64,000 bases of DNA, taken from the NCBI RefSeq assembly GCF_963966145.1, contig NC_091051.1:8928001-8992000 (forward strand). The letters are read 5' to 3'. The position numbers were made by a program, and so were the translations under genes. The notes below the pieces were generated by a model, which was not told where the DNA came from, did no database searches, and worked only from the letters and a program-made list of their open reading frames with translations. The number at the start of each line of letters is the position of its first letter. Position 1 is the stretch's first letter. This document shows, in pieces, positions 10,831 to 21,626 of this stretch. This stretch comes from Tenebrio molitor. Taxonomy: Eukaryota > Arthropoda > Insecta > Coleoptera > Tenebrionidae.

Positions 10831-13339
10831 TTACGGCTCATGCGCTTAAACTTCCCATTCGTAAAAAAGTACTACTTTATGCACTTGTTGCATAAATTAC
10901 TATACGATATATTTTTTATCAAAATCTAATCTCAAATTGAGAAGAAAAACTAGTGCCCCATTTCAACCTCTCACATCAAAGTGTTCAACTCTGATCATTC
11001 TATAAAGTTGCATCCCTCATCCCATTTCCAATCGAAGCGTACAAAAATTATTTTTTTCCACATTATTAACACTCGAATATGAACCGTTTCATACACGCCA
11101 CGTTCACATTAAAAATCATATAATTAAGCAAAAAATGTATGTTTGTTTCATAACCAATAAATACAGCTTACCCTATACGGTATGTTTAAATATTTACACA
11201 GCACAAATACCTGTGTCTGCACTTAATTCAATTATTTATGTTTGCATGTTGTAAATCGGAGAATAAAACCACCCCTGAAACTTATTAATGACAAATGCAA
11301 GAACCAGCCATTTTAAAATTGTAAAAGAAATCCAAGATAAAGAACGCCAAACCGACAAGTAGCATGGTGAAGCGCTGGTTTCTTGAGAAAATCGATAAAA
11401 TTAATGACGAAAGATTAATGACAGTGTGAAAAGGTTACATCTCTCTATTTCATCACTTACCACCGGTATGATAGCAGAAAATTACGGTTCTTGAAAATCG
11501 TCGACAGACGTAAACTGAATTAGGAAGGCGCTGATTGCGCTTTGAAATGATTTCCACTTTGTTACTACTTTTCATAAAAATTGCGCCGAAACTTTCTTGT
11601 CTTGTCATCTGTTCAAATCTCACCATTAGCGTCAGCAGCGATGGTAAAAATAGTTTACTGCGGGGAAAATCACCTTTTTATTCGAAATAGAGACACATAT
11701 TAACTATATGTGTGAGACCTGACCAGTTATTTGCATTTTTCGAAATGCATCCATGAAATCCGATGCATAAAACTGCATCAACCTTGTTCCCGTTACCTTG
11801 TAACAATATCCCATATGATCATTCTGAAGAATATAAACAGACGTAGCCTTGGCTGCATTGCATGTAATATACAATATGCACCGTTAGAACAAGGACTCGA
11901 CGATTATCCGCACGCCTACTCGTATCGCATTTTTTTAATAGATGCATTTAGCTGCGTTTTATTAATGAAGCCTTAATCATAGACTGGTTACTGAAGGCGA
12001 TTAGTTATTCTCGACATTACAAAAGGAAAAATTGGAGTTAATAAGCGGGTGGTGGAAACGCGCACATGTTGCCTGTCAATTAATTCTTCGACATCCTATA
12101 TCGAATCTAAACATATTGATTTATGGATGAATAATAAGGCAATTACCCGCGAAGTCCCATCAGTATTTGGATAGTTACACCGACAATGTCCTCATTATAA
12201 TCTAATTTTGTTTCCCTGGGCGCTGCCTCAATAATGGTTGAGCGCAACTTCACGATATTACAAGTAAAAGACAGTTTCTAATCATTCAGTGTTCAAATCT
12301 AACTTTAGCAGATGCATTTTCCATTATTACACGAACTTCGGTGCAGATTGAATGTGGGTGCATTGTGTAAGAAAGAATAATCAGAATTTAAACGACCAAG
12401 TAGTTCAACTTCAGGATATTGTGGCAAGATTTTACACAAGCAATATTTCAAATCAGCAGTTTTGTTTGAATTTTTAATGATAACAACACAGAAAATGGAT
12501 ATGACACTCAAGAAATTTACCAAATTCTTTACCAAGCACCGGATCGAACAAACTAAACTTGTATTGCATCGATCAATCACAAAGAGCGTTGCCCTTGCAT
12601 CAAGATCGCAGAAGTCAAGTTCAAATTTCCAGACTACGTCTAGGGTACACCTGGCTAGTTCATAAATGGAAATACGAAGATGAGGGTAAAGTGATATAAC
12701 GAGTGAACATATTTTAAAAGACACCCACCAAAAATTATTATTACCAGAACTTGCTCTCACAAAATTCGTTCATGTTAGAAAATGAGTGTAATTACATTAC
12801 TCTACCTGTTCTGGAGATAAAAATATAAAAATGTAAAGAATATTTGTAGTACAAAAGATTCTGTAGAGGAGGCATAAGAAATAACATCAAGATAATACAT
12901 TTTTCCATGATCATTGAATTTCAGTGGTCTTTGCTCACTGAAAATAAGCAATTGAATCACTAGTGAAGAAAAAATATTTTTTTGCAAAGTGATGTTTTGT
13001 GCGAGTTTGTCGATAGAGGGCGCCAAATATGTTGTACTGAAAGTTTTTTAAATCTGTTTTCAAAATACCTTCTGAATATTAATAGCTAAAGCTTGTGTTA
13101 TTTTTGACTTATTTAAATTTTTAACCTGTTATTAGTGTTATTTAGATTTCAATTGACGAAAAATGTGAAATTGCTGGAAAAATTCGTCCTTATGACATAA
13201 ATAACAATTTTTGTATTATCATTGTCTGTGTAAAATAACATAATTGTGACATTGCGTAACTCAGATAATCAGCTAAAGTCACTATACTGAAGTCTGCATT
13301 TTCAATGTTCTTTTCCAATTTTTATTTCCTTAAAGTGAG
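10831..13339. other. non-coding stretch, no gene recognised
   Basis: The longest frame is on the minus strand at 12305-12760 (151 codons, opening with GTG), overlapped by a + frame at 12462-12665. Neither shows a recognisable domain, and I treat both as chance. Somewhat GC-richer patches at 11380-11660 and 12020-12260 have no exon support. Confidence 0.45.
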
Positions 13340-14410
13340 TGAATACGGTGGTGGAGAAATATAAGAGAATAAAAATCTAATGGGGTGAGATCGGTGGAGT
13401 GTGCAGGCTACTCGATAAACCTTCATCTACTGAATTAGGTACTGATTTAAGTTTTTTAGCTTCGAAAAGTGCTTCATGAAAGTTTTTTTAAAATTTGTTA
13501 TTTTAGTTTGTTGATTTACTTTACTGGTATTGAAACAGCACAATTCAGAAATGTGAATAACATTTTCTTATTAAATGATTTTTGTGAAAATTTCTCCTTC
13601 AAAAATTTATATCTCAGGAACTACAAGTTCATAATTTAACAATCTATTCCAACTTGCAAAAATAGCATTAACGTTGCTGCACGGATATGGGAAAGGGTAA
13701 AAGTGACACCGGAATTTAAATTACGAGTGCGTTGGAAAATCTTTCCTTAAAAACTAAATTCTTTTAGAAAAACCCAACGGAAAAAAGTCTTCCATTATTT
13801 CAAACTTTTGAGATTCACTGTGGGACGACAGACAAAACTGATTAAAGTAGCTTCTCTTTATACAAGACTTCTTCAACTTCTTATAAACTATCATTTTGTT
13901 GTAGTTCCTCCTCATCTGTAGATTTTCTTCTCGCTAGTTTTATTTCTTAATTAAAAAATAAAAAAAATGAAAACTTCATATGTGGGGAAAAGCGTAGATA
14001 TGATGATAGAGATGTAATTTTTTTCAAAAAAGTCACATCAATCAGCTGAACTCTTATTTTATAATTTGTTCATCAGAGGGAATTGCTTGGCTTGTAGAAG
14101 CAAAATTGACTTGTCACTGTTATTTTAATACTTCCTATCATTCTAAAATATCCATATCTGTTCATCAGTTGTCACAAATTGCCCCAAGAACTCGGTTAAA
14201 TCGTTAGAAAATTCTTCTTTTACTTAGATATTTTCTCAGCAAACTCGACACCCTTCTTGCAGATTTTTGTCATACTTTTCCCTTTGTACAAGAGGTAATA
14301 TATCTGCGCTCGGTGTCACTTCTCTCACGAATTTCAGTCGTTGGTCTTTCAAAACCACATTATCTTCAACAACTTGTTGTGGTTGATGGTCAGCTACGCC
14401 TACTACGAGA
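13340..14410 (-). pseudogene. decayed mariner transposase
   Basis: Reading the minus strand from about 14400, one frame gives VLKDQRLKFVREV, then ILPLVQREKYDKN, then EFLGQFVTTDEQIWIF (ending about 14147), with three internal stops. This parallels mariner transposase, in which .L.DRRLKVREIAE and WVPRLL precede the first catalytic Asp in FL.RFVTMDETWI. Farther along, at about 13435-13345, the same strand gives FIE, a stop, then PAHSTDLTPLDFYSLIF, matching the (W/H)P..SPDL.P.DFFLF block that carries the third catalytic Asp. The spacing, about 1 kb in total, fits a full-length mariner of about 345 codons. The middle catalytic HDNA block is not recognisable. Terminal inverted repeats were not found. 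Confidence 0.62.
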
Positions 14411-17400
14411 ATCATGCTGAATGTTTTCTCAACAATGTTTGAAAAGAGTGCCTACTCTTTGATCCCACAGTGTGGAGGAGTAGTCGCACCCACTGGAATG
14501 CATCGAGTTTCATTTGGGGTCGTGAATTTTGAGAAAAAATATTTACACCACAATGCTATTGATATTTATTTGTTTATTTATTTATACATATACAATGTCT
14601 CAGGAGGAGAGTTTTTGTCATTGTTTTCGTACCAATAATAATGTAAATATTACAATTGAATTTCTACTCGGGCGCTGCGAAATTTATTACAATTTGTAAA
14701 TATGAAGAACGATAAATATGATTTTTTGTGCGAATGAGTGAAAAACTGTAAAATTAATTAAATCAAGCTGTTCCATAAACATCAGCAAATATTCGTCCAA
14801 CCTGCGACCTTGTTCAGAAAGCATGTTATTGGCAGTTCACGCCGCCGTGTAATGCGGTTTGGTCCTGTCTGGCAGGTCCTGTCCGAAAATCGGACTGCAA
14901 AATATTCGACAGGCAATTACAACGGAAGCGTGAAATGATAGGCTGAAAAAGAATGACGAGTTAAAATATTTGATGAAGCCCAAGTGTGTAGAATTCCGGC
15001 TTTTCTCTAAACTTTTTCACAGTGGAAGAAGAAAATTGAATTTTATACTTAATCCTCCGACATCTATTCCGTTGAAAGCAAGTTGGTTATGCTTGGTAAA
15101 AACTTTAGATTTTTTTATGATTTATAAATTCTGCAGTTCCCCGAAGTCGCGGTAAACTTTCCCATCTTACGTACATGTGGGGTTAGATTTATGGGATAGT
15201 AAATAATGTAAGAGTGGAAGCGACCAAATCTTCAAGTTCCGTTTTTAGGTATTTTTGTATTTACATTTTCGCACAGATTCGCACACGTGCTAGAGTACTA
15301 GAATGGCAATTCGCCTCTCGAAATAAATGATTTTATTTAAATCGCGACAATTTTCCAGAGAAGTTTTAATATAAAAAAAACCTTTTAGGATAACGCCCTC
15401 GGAATCCCAATGTTCGAGCCTTCCAGAAATTAAATTTGGGTCCTTCCATGATTTTCACACGTCTCACGAACCTAGAATTTTTTATCTGCTTTATGCGCTA
15501 CACAAAAGCGACCATTTTGTTTATTCACATCAAACGCGCAAATACAATATAGGTAACTAAAAATAAATTCATATCTAAAATGAAATATTTCCCGATGCTT
15601 TCATACAATATTAAAGCAAATTTAATTTCCACTGCAACCATTTTGCATTCACTTTAATATGACAACCGAAACTTTGACACAGAAATTCGTAACATGTCGA
15701 GCGATTAAACCGAAATATAATAAAAAAAAATATGCTACAGGCTCCGAAAAAACTGTACAATACAAACATAATAAAATATTAACATTTTTATGAAAGAAAA
15801 TATACAACACCCCTACACATGGGGCAGTAACTTCTCGACCAGATATAGATTGAATTAAAAAAACAATGTAAGTCTTCACAAGGACTCTTCATTAACAATA
15901 TCAGAAAAGCTTGAGAATTAACTGACCTACAAGACTATGTAATTAAAATAAATTATCAACTACCTGCATAATTTGCATTTGTAACATTGTTAATATATGT
16001 CTATAGATCTACCGTATAATCAAATATGTTGATACATTAACTAGTACAAATTTTAGTTGTCATCGCCTGTCAAAATGACCTCGATTCGGTATAATCGTTG
16101 TATTAAAAAATAATAAAACAGAATCCATAAAAAAATTCATGATACAAAGCCGAAAAAAAAATCTATTAAGGCGAAGAATTTTTTTAACATTTTTCTGACG
16201 TTTACGGTAGTCTCTTCTACACCGTAGTGCACCATTAGTGCGCCATTTTCGGGACACTTGTATATATTTGAATTATACTCTAAATGTTGTAACGTTTAAT
16301 GATCGCAAAATTTTATCTGGAAACTTTAAGAAAATACTAGTCATACCATACATAAAAAAAATCTACTTTTACATTATGAAACAGTTAAAAAATATCAAGA
16401 ATTCTGTAAAAGATTAAAATTACCGAATATCACACATTTAAAGAAACTTAAAAAATTATTATAAGAGTTATTAAAAGTTTCATTAAAAAGAAATTAAAAT
16501 TAAATGTCTACGGGTGAACAATGATGGTATACATCAGAATTAATTAGAAAATAGAAACATGTGGTAGTTCATTAATTCAGATTTAATTATAATTATATTC
16601 TGCACAACACAATTAGAAATTAGTGCATTTCAAATTAATGCAAACAAATCGTTGGAAACATGCTCGCATTATGACACAGTATTAAATATTTTCCATCAAC
16701 CCCAAATTCCGTTATAAATCGATATTTTTAATAAAATCGTTGCAGTGTTGGTTAAAAACTGTAAACATTTGTGTACATTATGAAACCGAGCGTCGCTAAT
16801 AGAAAAAATAAACGGCCGCAAACTTTGTGCAAAATTGCACCATTAAAGCTGCAACAACTATATTTGAAAATCCGTATAATGCGCTATAATGTTGTTTGAA
16901 AGGTCAGGTTAGAGGTCCTCGTCATTACAGATGCCCCTAATAATGGGATGCAAATTCAGAAATTTGTCGAGATCTTTCGATTAACAAAGCGGCGAAAGCT
17001 CGGTCGAAAACATGAAACTTCAAATTCACTCCACCAACAATTACCGCGATAAATTCATTTCCAGTTCAATGATTAAAAAGAGAAATGTGGCAGTTTTAAC
17101 GCTATAAATATTCATGGTTTACTCAACTTTAATTCAAACGAATGTCATTCTTGTTTTGTGCTAATATGAAAACCGAGATCATTAAGTACACATGAAGACT
17201 CAATTTATCCGAGTCATAAAGTAAACATACAATATTCACACGCAGGAGCAAGATTTGCAATTTCGTAGACGAGAAAATCATGAAAAATGATTTTAATAAA
17301 AATGAGCTTTTCAACGTCATAAACGCTAAACGCTGTGAGTTTATGACTTAAGATTTGACACGAGGCAATTAATTGTTTCGTCAAGTGTTTGTGTATCCAT

Positions 17401-17587
17401 GAAAGCTCTTGACTAATATTTCTCTTATAAATTAAATGTGTCTTGTTCGAGTTTCCAGACATGTACAAAGTGTTTATAGTTCCGAAGTGTCTTTGCGAAC
17501 TAGAGCAACAAGCTCATAATTTATCCATCTTCTTCGAAAGTGGAAAACGTTGAAAAATTGAATAGAAAAAAGAAAGAATGAACTCAC
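14411..17587. other. long AT-rich non-coding stretch, possibly intronic
   Basis: This lies directly downstream, on the minus strand, of the splice donor of the exon at 17588-17711, so it is likely intron if that exon is real. A GC-richer patch at 14790-14950, including short inverted GGTCCTGTC-like pieces, is the only distinctive segment. No second coding exon was recognised. Confidence 0.45.
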
Positions 17588-17711
17588 CCGTGAAGAGGCA
17601 GTAAAGCAGGGACAAGAAATGGCTGCGGGTATCCATTCTAACACCTTATAATGCGAACGCTAACTCAAACACATCATCTGAAGACCGTATCCTATGGTGG
17701 GTCACGATTGC
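17588..17711 (-). CDS. 5' exon of a secreted or membrane protein gene (signal-peptide-like start)
   Basis: On the minus strand a pyrimidine-rich tract ending CTTGTTTTTTGCAG (acceptor, 17725-17712) precedes a 124-base segment that ends CGG|GTGAGT (donor at 17587-17582). The segment holds a 5' untranslated part, an in-frame TAA 12 bases before the ATG, and an ATG at 17636-17634. It encodes MDTRSHFLSLLYCLFT plus one base, so the intron is phase 1. A charged start followed by FLSLLYCLF resembles the n- and h-regions of a signal peptide. Phase-1 introns right after signal peptides are common in animal cell-surface receptor and immunoglobulin-family genes. The downstream exons lie to the left and were not identified, so the protein is unknown. 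An upstream non-coding exon should lie to the right. A chance combination of signals is possible. Confidence 0.6.
17634..17636 (-). other. probable start codon of the signal-peptide exon
   Basis: This ATG is the first in the exon reading into the donor. A TAA in the same frame 12 bases upstream excludes a longer N-terminus within the exon, which decides the start. Confidence 0.55.
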
Positions 17712-18452
17712 CTGCAAAAAACAAGTCTTCATGAGAACGCACATCACAAAAAACTCCATTGATTTTAAACAAACGAACGCAACTTTCGTCCGCCGCTTTA
17801 AGCTAATCACATAAACTTTGTACTTAATTCATTTGAACGTCAACGAAATTAACAAACTAAATGGCTTCTCGCTCTAAATTAAGAGCATTTGCTCAGAAGT
17901 AGGGTGCAACAATTTCATTTCTCGAAACTTCCAGACTCATATATTGTAAAATAGTTCACTGAAATTTCAACCGAAATGAATTCTTTGCATTTCTCACTAA
18001 AACTTCGAATAAATAAAGCTCAAAGTAAGTAAATAACTAAGCGGAGACATCTAAGATAGAGGTTTTTCAATTCAGATCATTTAAACTCATCTGGTCAAGG
18101 CAAAACGGGACTCTTAGATTGGCTCACACAGATATTTGCCATCATTATCCCAAAAAGCACAAGTTTGTATAATTTCGCAGATATTTTAACAAAAGTTAAA
18201 TTCCAAATAGCATTTATTGAAGTCGAATAATACATTTTTGGTTAATTTAAAATAGACGAAGTAAAAAAAAAATACATACATATTTGTTTCTGAAAACGGG
18301 GATTTGTTGAAGTAGAAATATACACTTTTTTATGCAAAAACAATTTAAAATATGTATGGATAAAAAAATTGTAAAAAAATGTACACAAATTTAAAAAAAA
18401 AAAAAACAGTTGACTGTCAGTAGATAATTTTGGTTTTTCCAAAACTCTCAGT
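17712..18452. other. non-coding stretch, likely intron upstream of the exon
   Basis: It contains the polypyrimidine tract and acceptor at 17712-17725 on the minus strand, then AT-rich sequence with A-runs near 18260-18405. No gene recognised. Confidence 0.45.
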
Positions 18453-18462
18453 ACTTACCTGC
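18453..18462 (-). promoter_or_regulatory. possible recursive splice site (fused acceptor/donor)
   Basis: The minus strand reads TTTTTGATATTTGCAG|GTAAGTACT, an acceptor joined directly to a consensus donor with the junction between 18459 and 18458. Such zero-length exons (ratchet points) are established in long insect introns. This one has the same orientation as the exon at 17588-17711 and lies about 750 bases before it. The T-rich tract is imperfect and the string could arise by chance about once per window or less. Confidence 0.35.
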
Positions 18463-18631
18463 AAATATCAAAAATTTATAATAATTTTTTATAATAATCG
18501 ATGATGTGGCTCGTGAAACCAGAGCAGCACATCTGCAGTTCCATTATGGATTATTGCTCTCAATTTTATTTAAAAATTAACCATGGGCAACTCAAAGAAA
18601 GGCAAGTCAAAGATTACACAAAAAAGACACC

Positions 18632-18667
18632 AAAGCTCGAGCTTGTCCTTTTTCAAGCTCGAGCTTT
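18632..18667. repeat. short perfect hairpin
   Basis: Perfect 13-base arms AAAGCTCGAGCTT (18632-18644) and 18655-18667 flank a 10-base loop. Each arm is itself nearly palindromic around CTCGAG. Confidence 0.8.
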
Positions 18668-21421
18668 AATCTTTTAGACTAAAAAATGACTGGTTTCATT
18701 TACAGAAGATGACGTGTCGTAAGAAAGCTTCTTCTGCTTCAAATAAATTTATACAATACTTTTGGATTTTTTTTTTATTTATTGTGATGTTAATGATACA
18801 TGAAATGCTACCTAAAAACAAGATTGTCTGTACTTAATTTACAGCCAAAATTTGTATTCACAGCCAGGCTATATTTTATTACAATAAAGATAAATGTCAA
18901 TGTATTGTCCATTAATAAATTACATGATCTGTATTAAATGAATTAATAGCTACGTACCGTACCGAAGAGGATTACACTAACAATACTCGTACAGTCGCTA
19001 TTGGAGCATTTTAAGTATACTTTTTCAAATGATTGCTCTATCGCTATTTTGTTTCCTTTCCCTTTCTGTCTAGAAATGGTATTACACGAATGAAAGATAA
19101 TTCTCTTGGGTTGGTTCTTGATAAAAATTTAGCGGCATCACCTAGGTGAGTTATCAACAATTCCCGGAGGCTCTGAATGTGCCTAAAATTATAATATGGA
19201 TTATCTATCCGATTTGAGATATTCCGCGCAACGGTTGGAGCCGCTCGTTCTATGGAAGATTCAAAAAGATGTGACAGCATCATATCATAAAACTTAATGA
19301 TTGCAGTAAAGAAAAAAAGTTTTTACTCCAAGGAGCATTAAAACAATATTTCATATTTCTTAAGAGTCTCCGGTGCCTGCAGCGCTGCAAACCAAGCCAT
19401 CTTAAGAGTGCTACGTGCTCGAAGATTATTGAACTGATACTTTAAACTATCTGTCAATAAAACCAAACGGTCCTACAATAAATATAAAGTAAAATTGTTA
19501 TTGGAGCGGGTATTCGGTCATATCGCAAAACGGCTCAAAATTCCGCCGAGTCTGCTCTATGAATAATAAGATATTCAATTGAAAGTAAATTTAAAAGTAA
19601 GATTGAAAATTCTAAACCGGCGCCGCTATGCATATTTTACCCCGAAGACCGTCTATAACGCAACCAATCGTTCGAATGATCTTCATTAACACTCATTCAC
19701 ATCACTTCGACTTCAATAAAACTCATTTCGCGATAATTAGTTTCGATGCTCCGGAAGAGGATTTGTTTATGAGGAAATTTGCATGTATTTCAGCGTTGGC
19801 GTTTCTTATCTGAAATTTGCCATCCCCTCGATCAATATGACGGTTTGCTCAACATGTTCGTTTAGGTCGGATACAGAGAATCCACACAGCATCTTGAAGG
19901 GTAAACAAGGTTGAAGTTTACTAATTCCTCAAATCAAAACAAGATTATTAGTCCTAACTGGATAAGTTAATCACTAAGGATTTCAAATTGCTCGAATTAC
20001 GTCCTCTAGGCATGCTCTCCCAACATACGAGAATAAATCACGTGGCTGTGCAATGTGCTCGACTAATTAATGATTCATTTTTTTTTGTTGTCCTGACAAG
20101 TTCAAGGCGAGCCGAGGACATTAACATATTCAGGGCGGGTCACTTTGACAAATAGTAAAAATTACAATACGAAAAAATACGGTAAATCGGGCGTGACTTT
20201 ATTACGCGAGTAATTCGCCGGCTTGTTGTGTATTAAATTCCATATTTTTACATAAAATAATGGCATAATAGCACGTAAAGTGAAGAATTCTGGTTGCGCC
20301 ATGTGAGGGTAATTCGTGGCTAGAAAGTTTGTTACTTGTGAAATGAGGAAGATGGACAACGCTTTCCAGCCATGATTCTCTCGGTGAAACAAAGCACAAT
20401 TAAAGCCGATTTTATTGAACAATATTAAGCCGTAATCATACAATAACTAACCGATGGAAATGCGATGCGGTTTTTTGCTCGAATTAATCCATTAAACGCA
20501 AATGATATTTTACATCCTTAGTCTGACACAACTCACTAAAAATCCTAACTGCACAGTGGACTATTATTACGGTTCAATTTTTCAATTATGGAAAATTATG
20601 TAAAGTGATATCATCATTGGTCTAGCTTTGACCATTGGCTGTTAATAACAAATTAAAGCTCAATTTTCCTTTGAATGTTGCATAATCCGAAACGTTTCAA
20701 TTATGTGGCCCAGACTGCTGATAATCACTTTTAATCAAAAATGACAATACCACCTGTTCATTTTTTAATGGTGGAATAATAATCTATTATTATCTCAGTT
20801 CTTACTGTTTATTGAGTAACAGATTTTTATACTTTCTCCGCAGGAGATAGCTGATACAAGATTTCAGTGTTCAGCGTTTCCTCATTCAACAAAACCTGAT
20901 CGAAGACGTCGCCTCTATGATGCCACAAATTGATCGCCACTGAGAAGTTAATTGTATAAAAAATTACACTTTTCATAATGAGATTCTGCAATAGATTCAC
21001 ATGCAGCAAATAACGTTTTAAACTTGAACAAAAAATTCTTCGATTATAATTTTTCTCCGAAAACAGTTCACCAAGTGAACTCTTTGAAAACATTCTACGA
21101 TGAATTCATCTGTGGCGTGTTCCTGTCAAAAGTTTTCTGCGGCATTTCCTGATAATTATATATTTATCAAATTTAATTCGGATTTGATTCGATAATCGAT
21201 TGACACGAGCAGCCCTAAGCAAAATTATGTCGAGACTCTTATTATATTTTTTATCGAAATAACTATCGGAAACCTGATATCGCAGGCTTTTTATTAAAAA
21301 TTATACAATACATTTGATGATTTATAGGAAATACATATTAAAAAACAAAGAAAAATTGAAGAGGTGAAAAATTCAAATTTAATGAAAGAAATTAATAAAA
21401 TCATGAAAACTCCTAATTGTA
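18668..21421. other. non-coding stretch, no gene recognised
   Basis: No exon or repeat recognised. Minus-strand frames at 19044-19283, 20162-20443 and 20827-21093 have no motif I can name; the last opens with a true ATG but reads like chance sequence. Confidence 0.45.
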
Positions 21422-21626
21422 TCGGGTGTTCATTTAAATGTATCTTCAAAGTGGGCGTTGAAGAGTCGATTGTGAACGTACCACGGATTACAGATCACGG
21501 ATCAGCTGTTTAAATCTAACCTCACTGTTTGCGTTGTTTGTGTTTTTACTCTGCAGACTGACAAGTGGTGCGTTCACAATCGACTCTTCAACGCCAACTT
21601 TGAGAATACATTAAATGGACACCCGA
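21422..21626. mobile_element. MITE, family A copy 1 (205 bp)
   Basis: The element starts TCGGGTGTTCATTTAAATG and ends in the near complement, flanked on both sides by TA (21420-21421, 21627-21628), as expected for a Tc1/mariner-type insertion. The inverted arms run about 60 bases and share GGCGTTGAAGAGTCGATTG. The interior has TCAGCTGTTTAAATCTAACC. Related copies occur at 41790-41954 and 61976-62170. There is no coding capacity, so it would depend on a transposase made elsewhere. Confidence 0.88.

Noticed and set aside
12305..12760. 151-codon minus-strand open frame
   Set aside because: GTG start, no motif, cysteine-scattered composition and no splice context.
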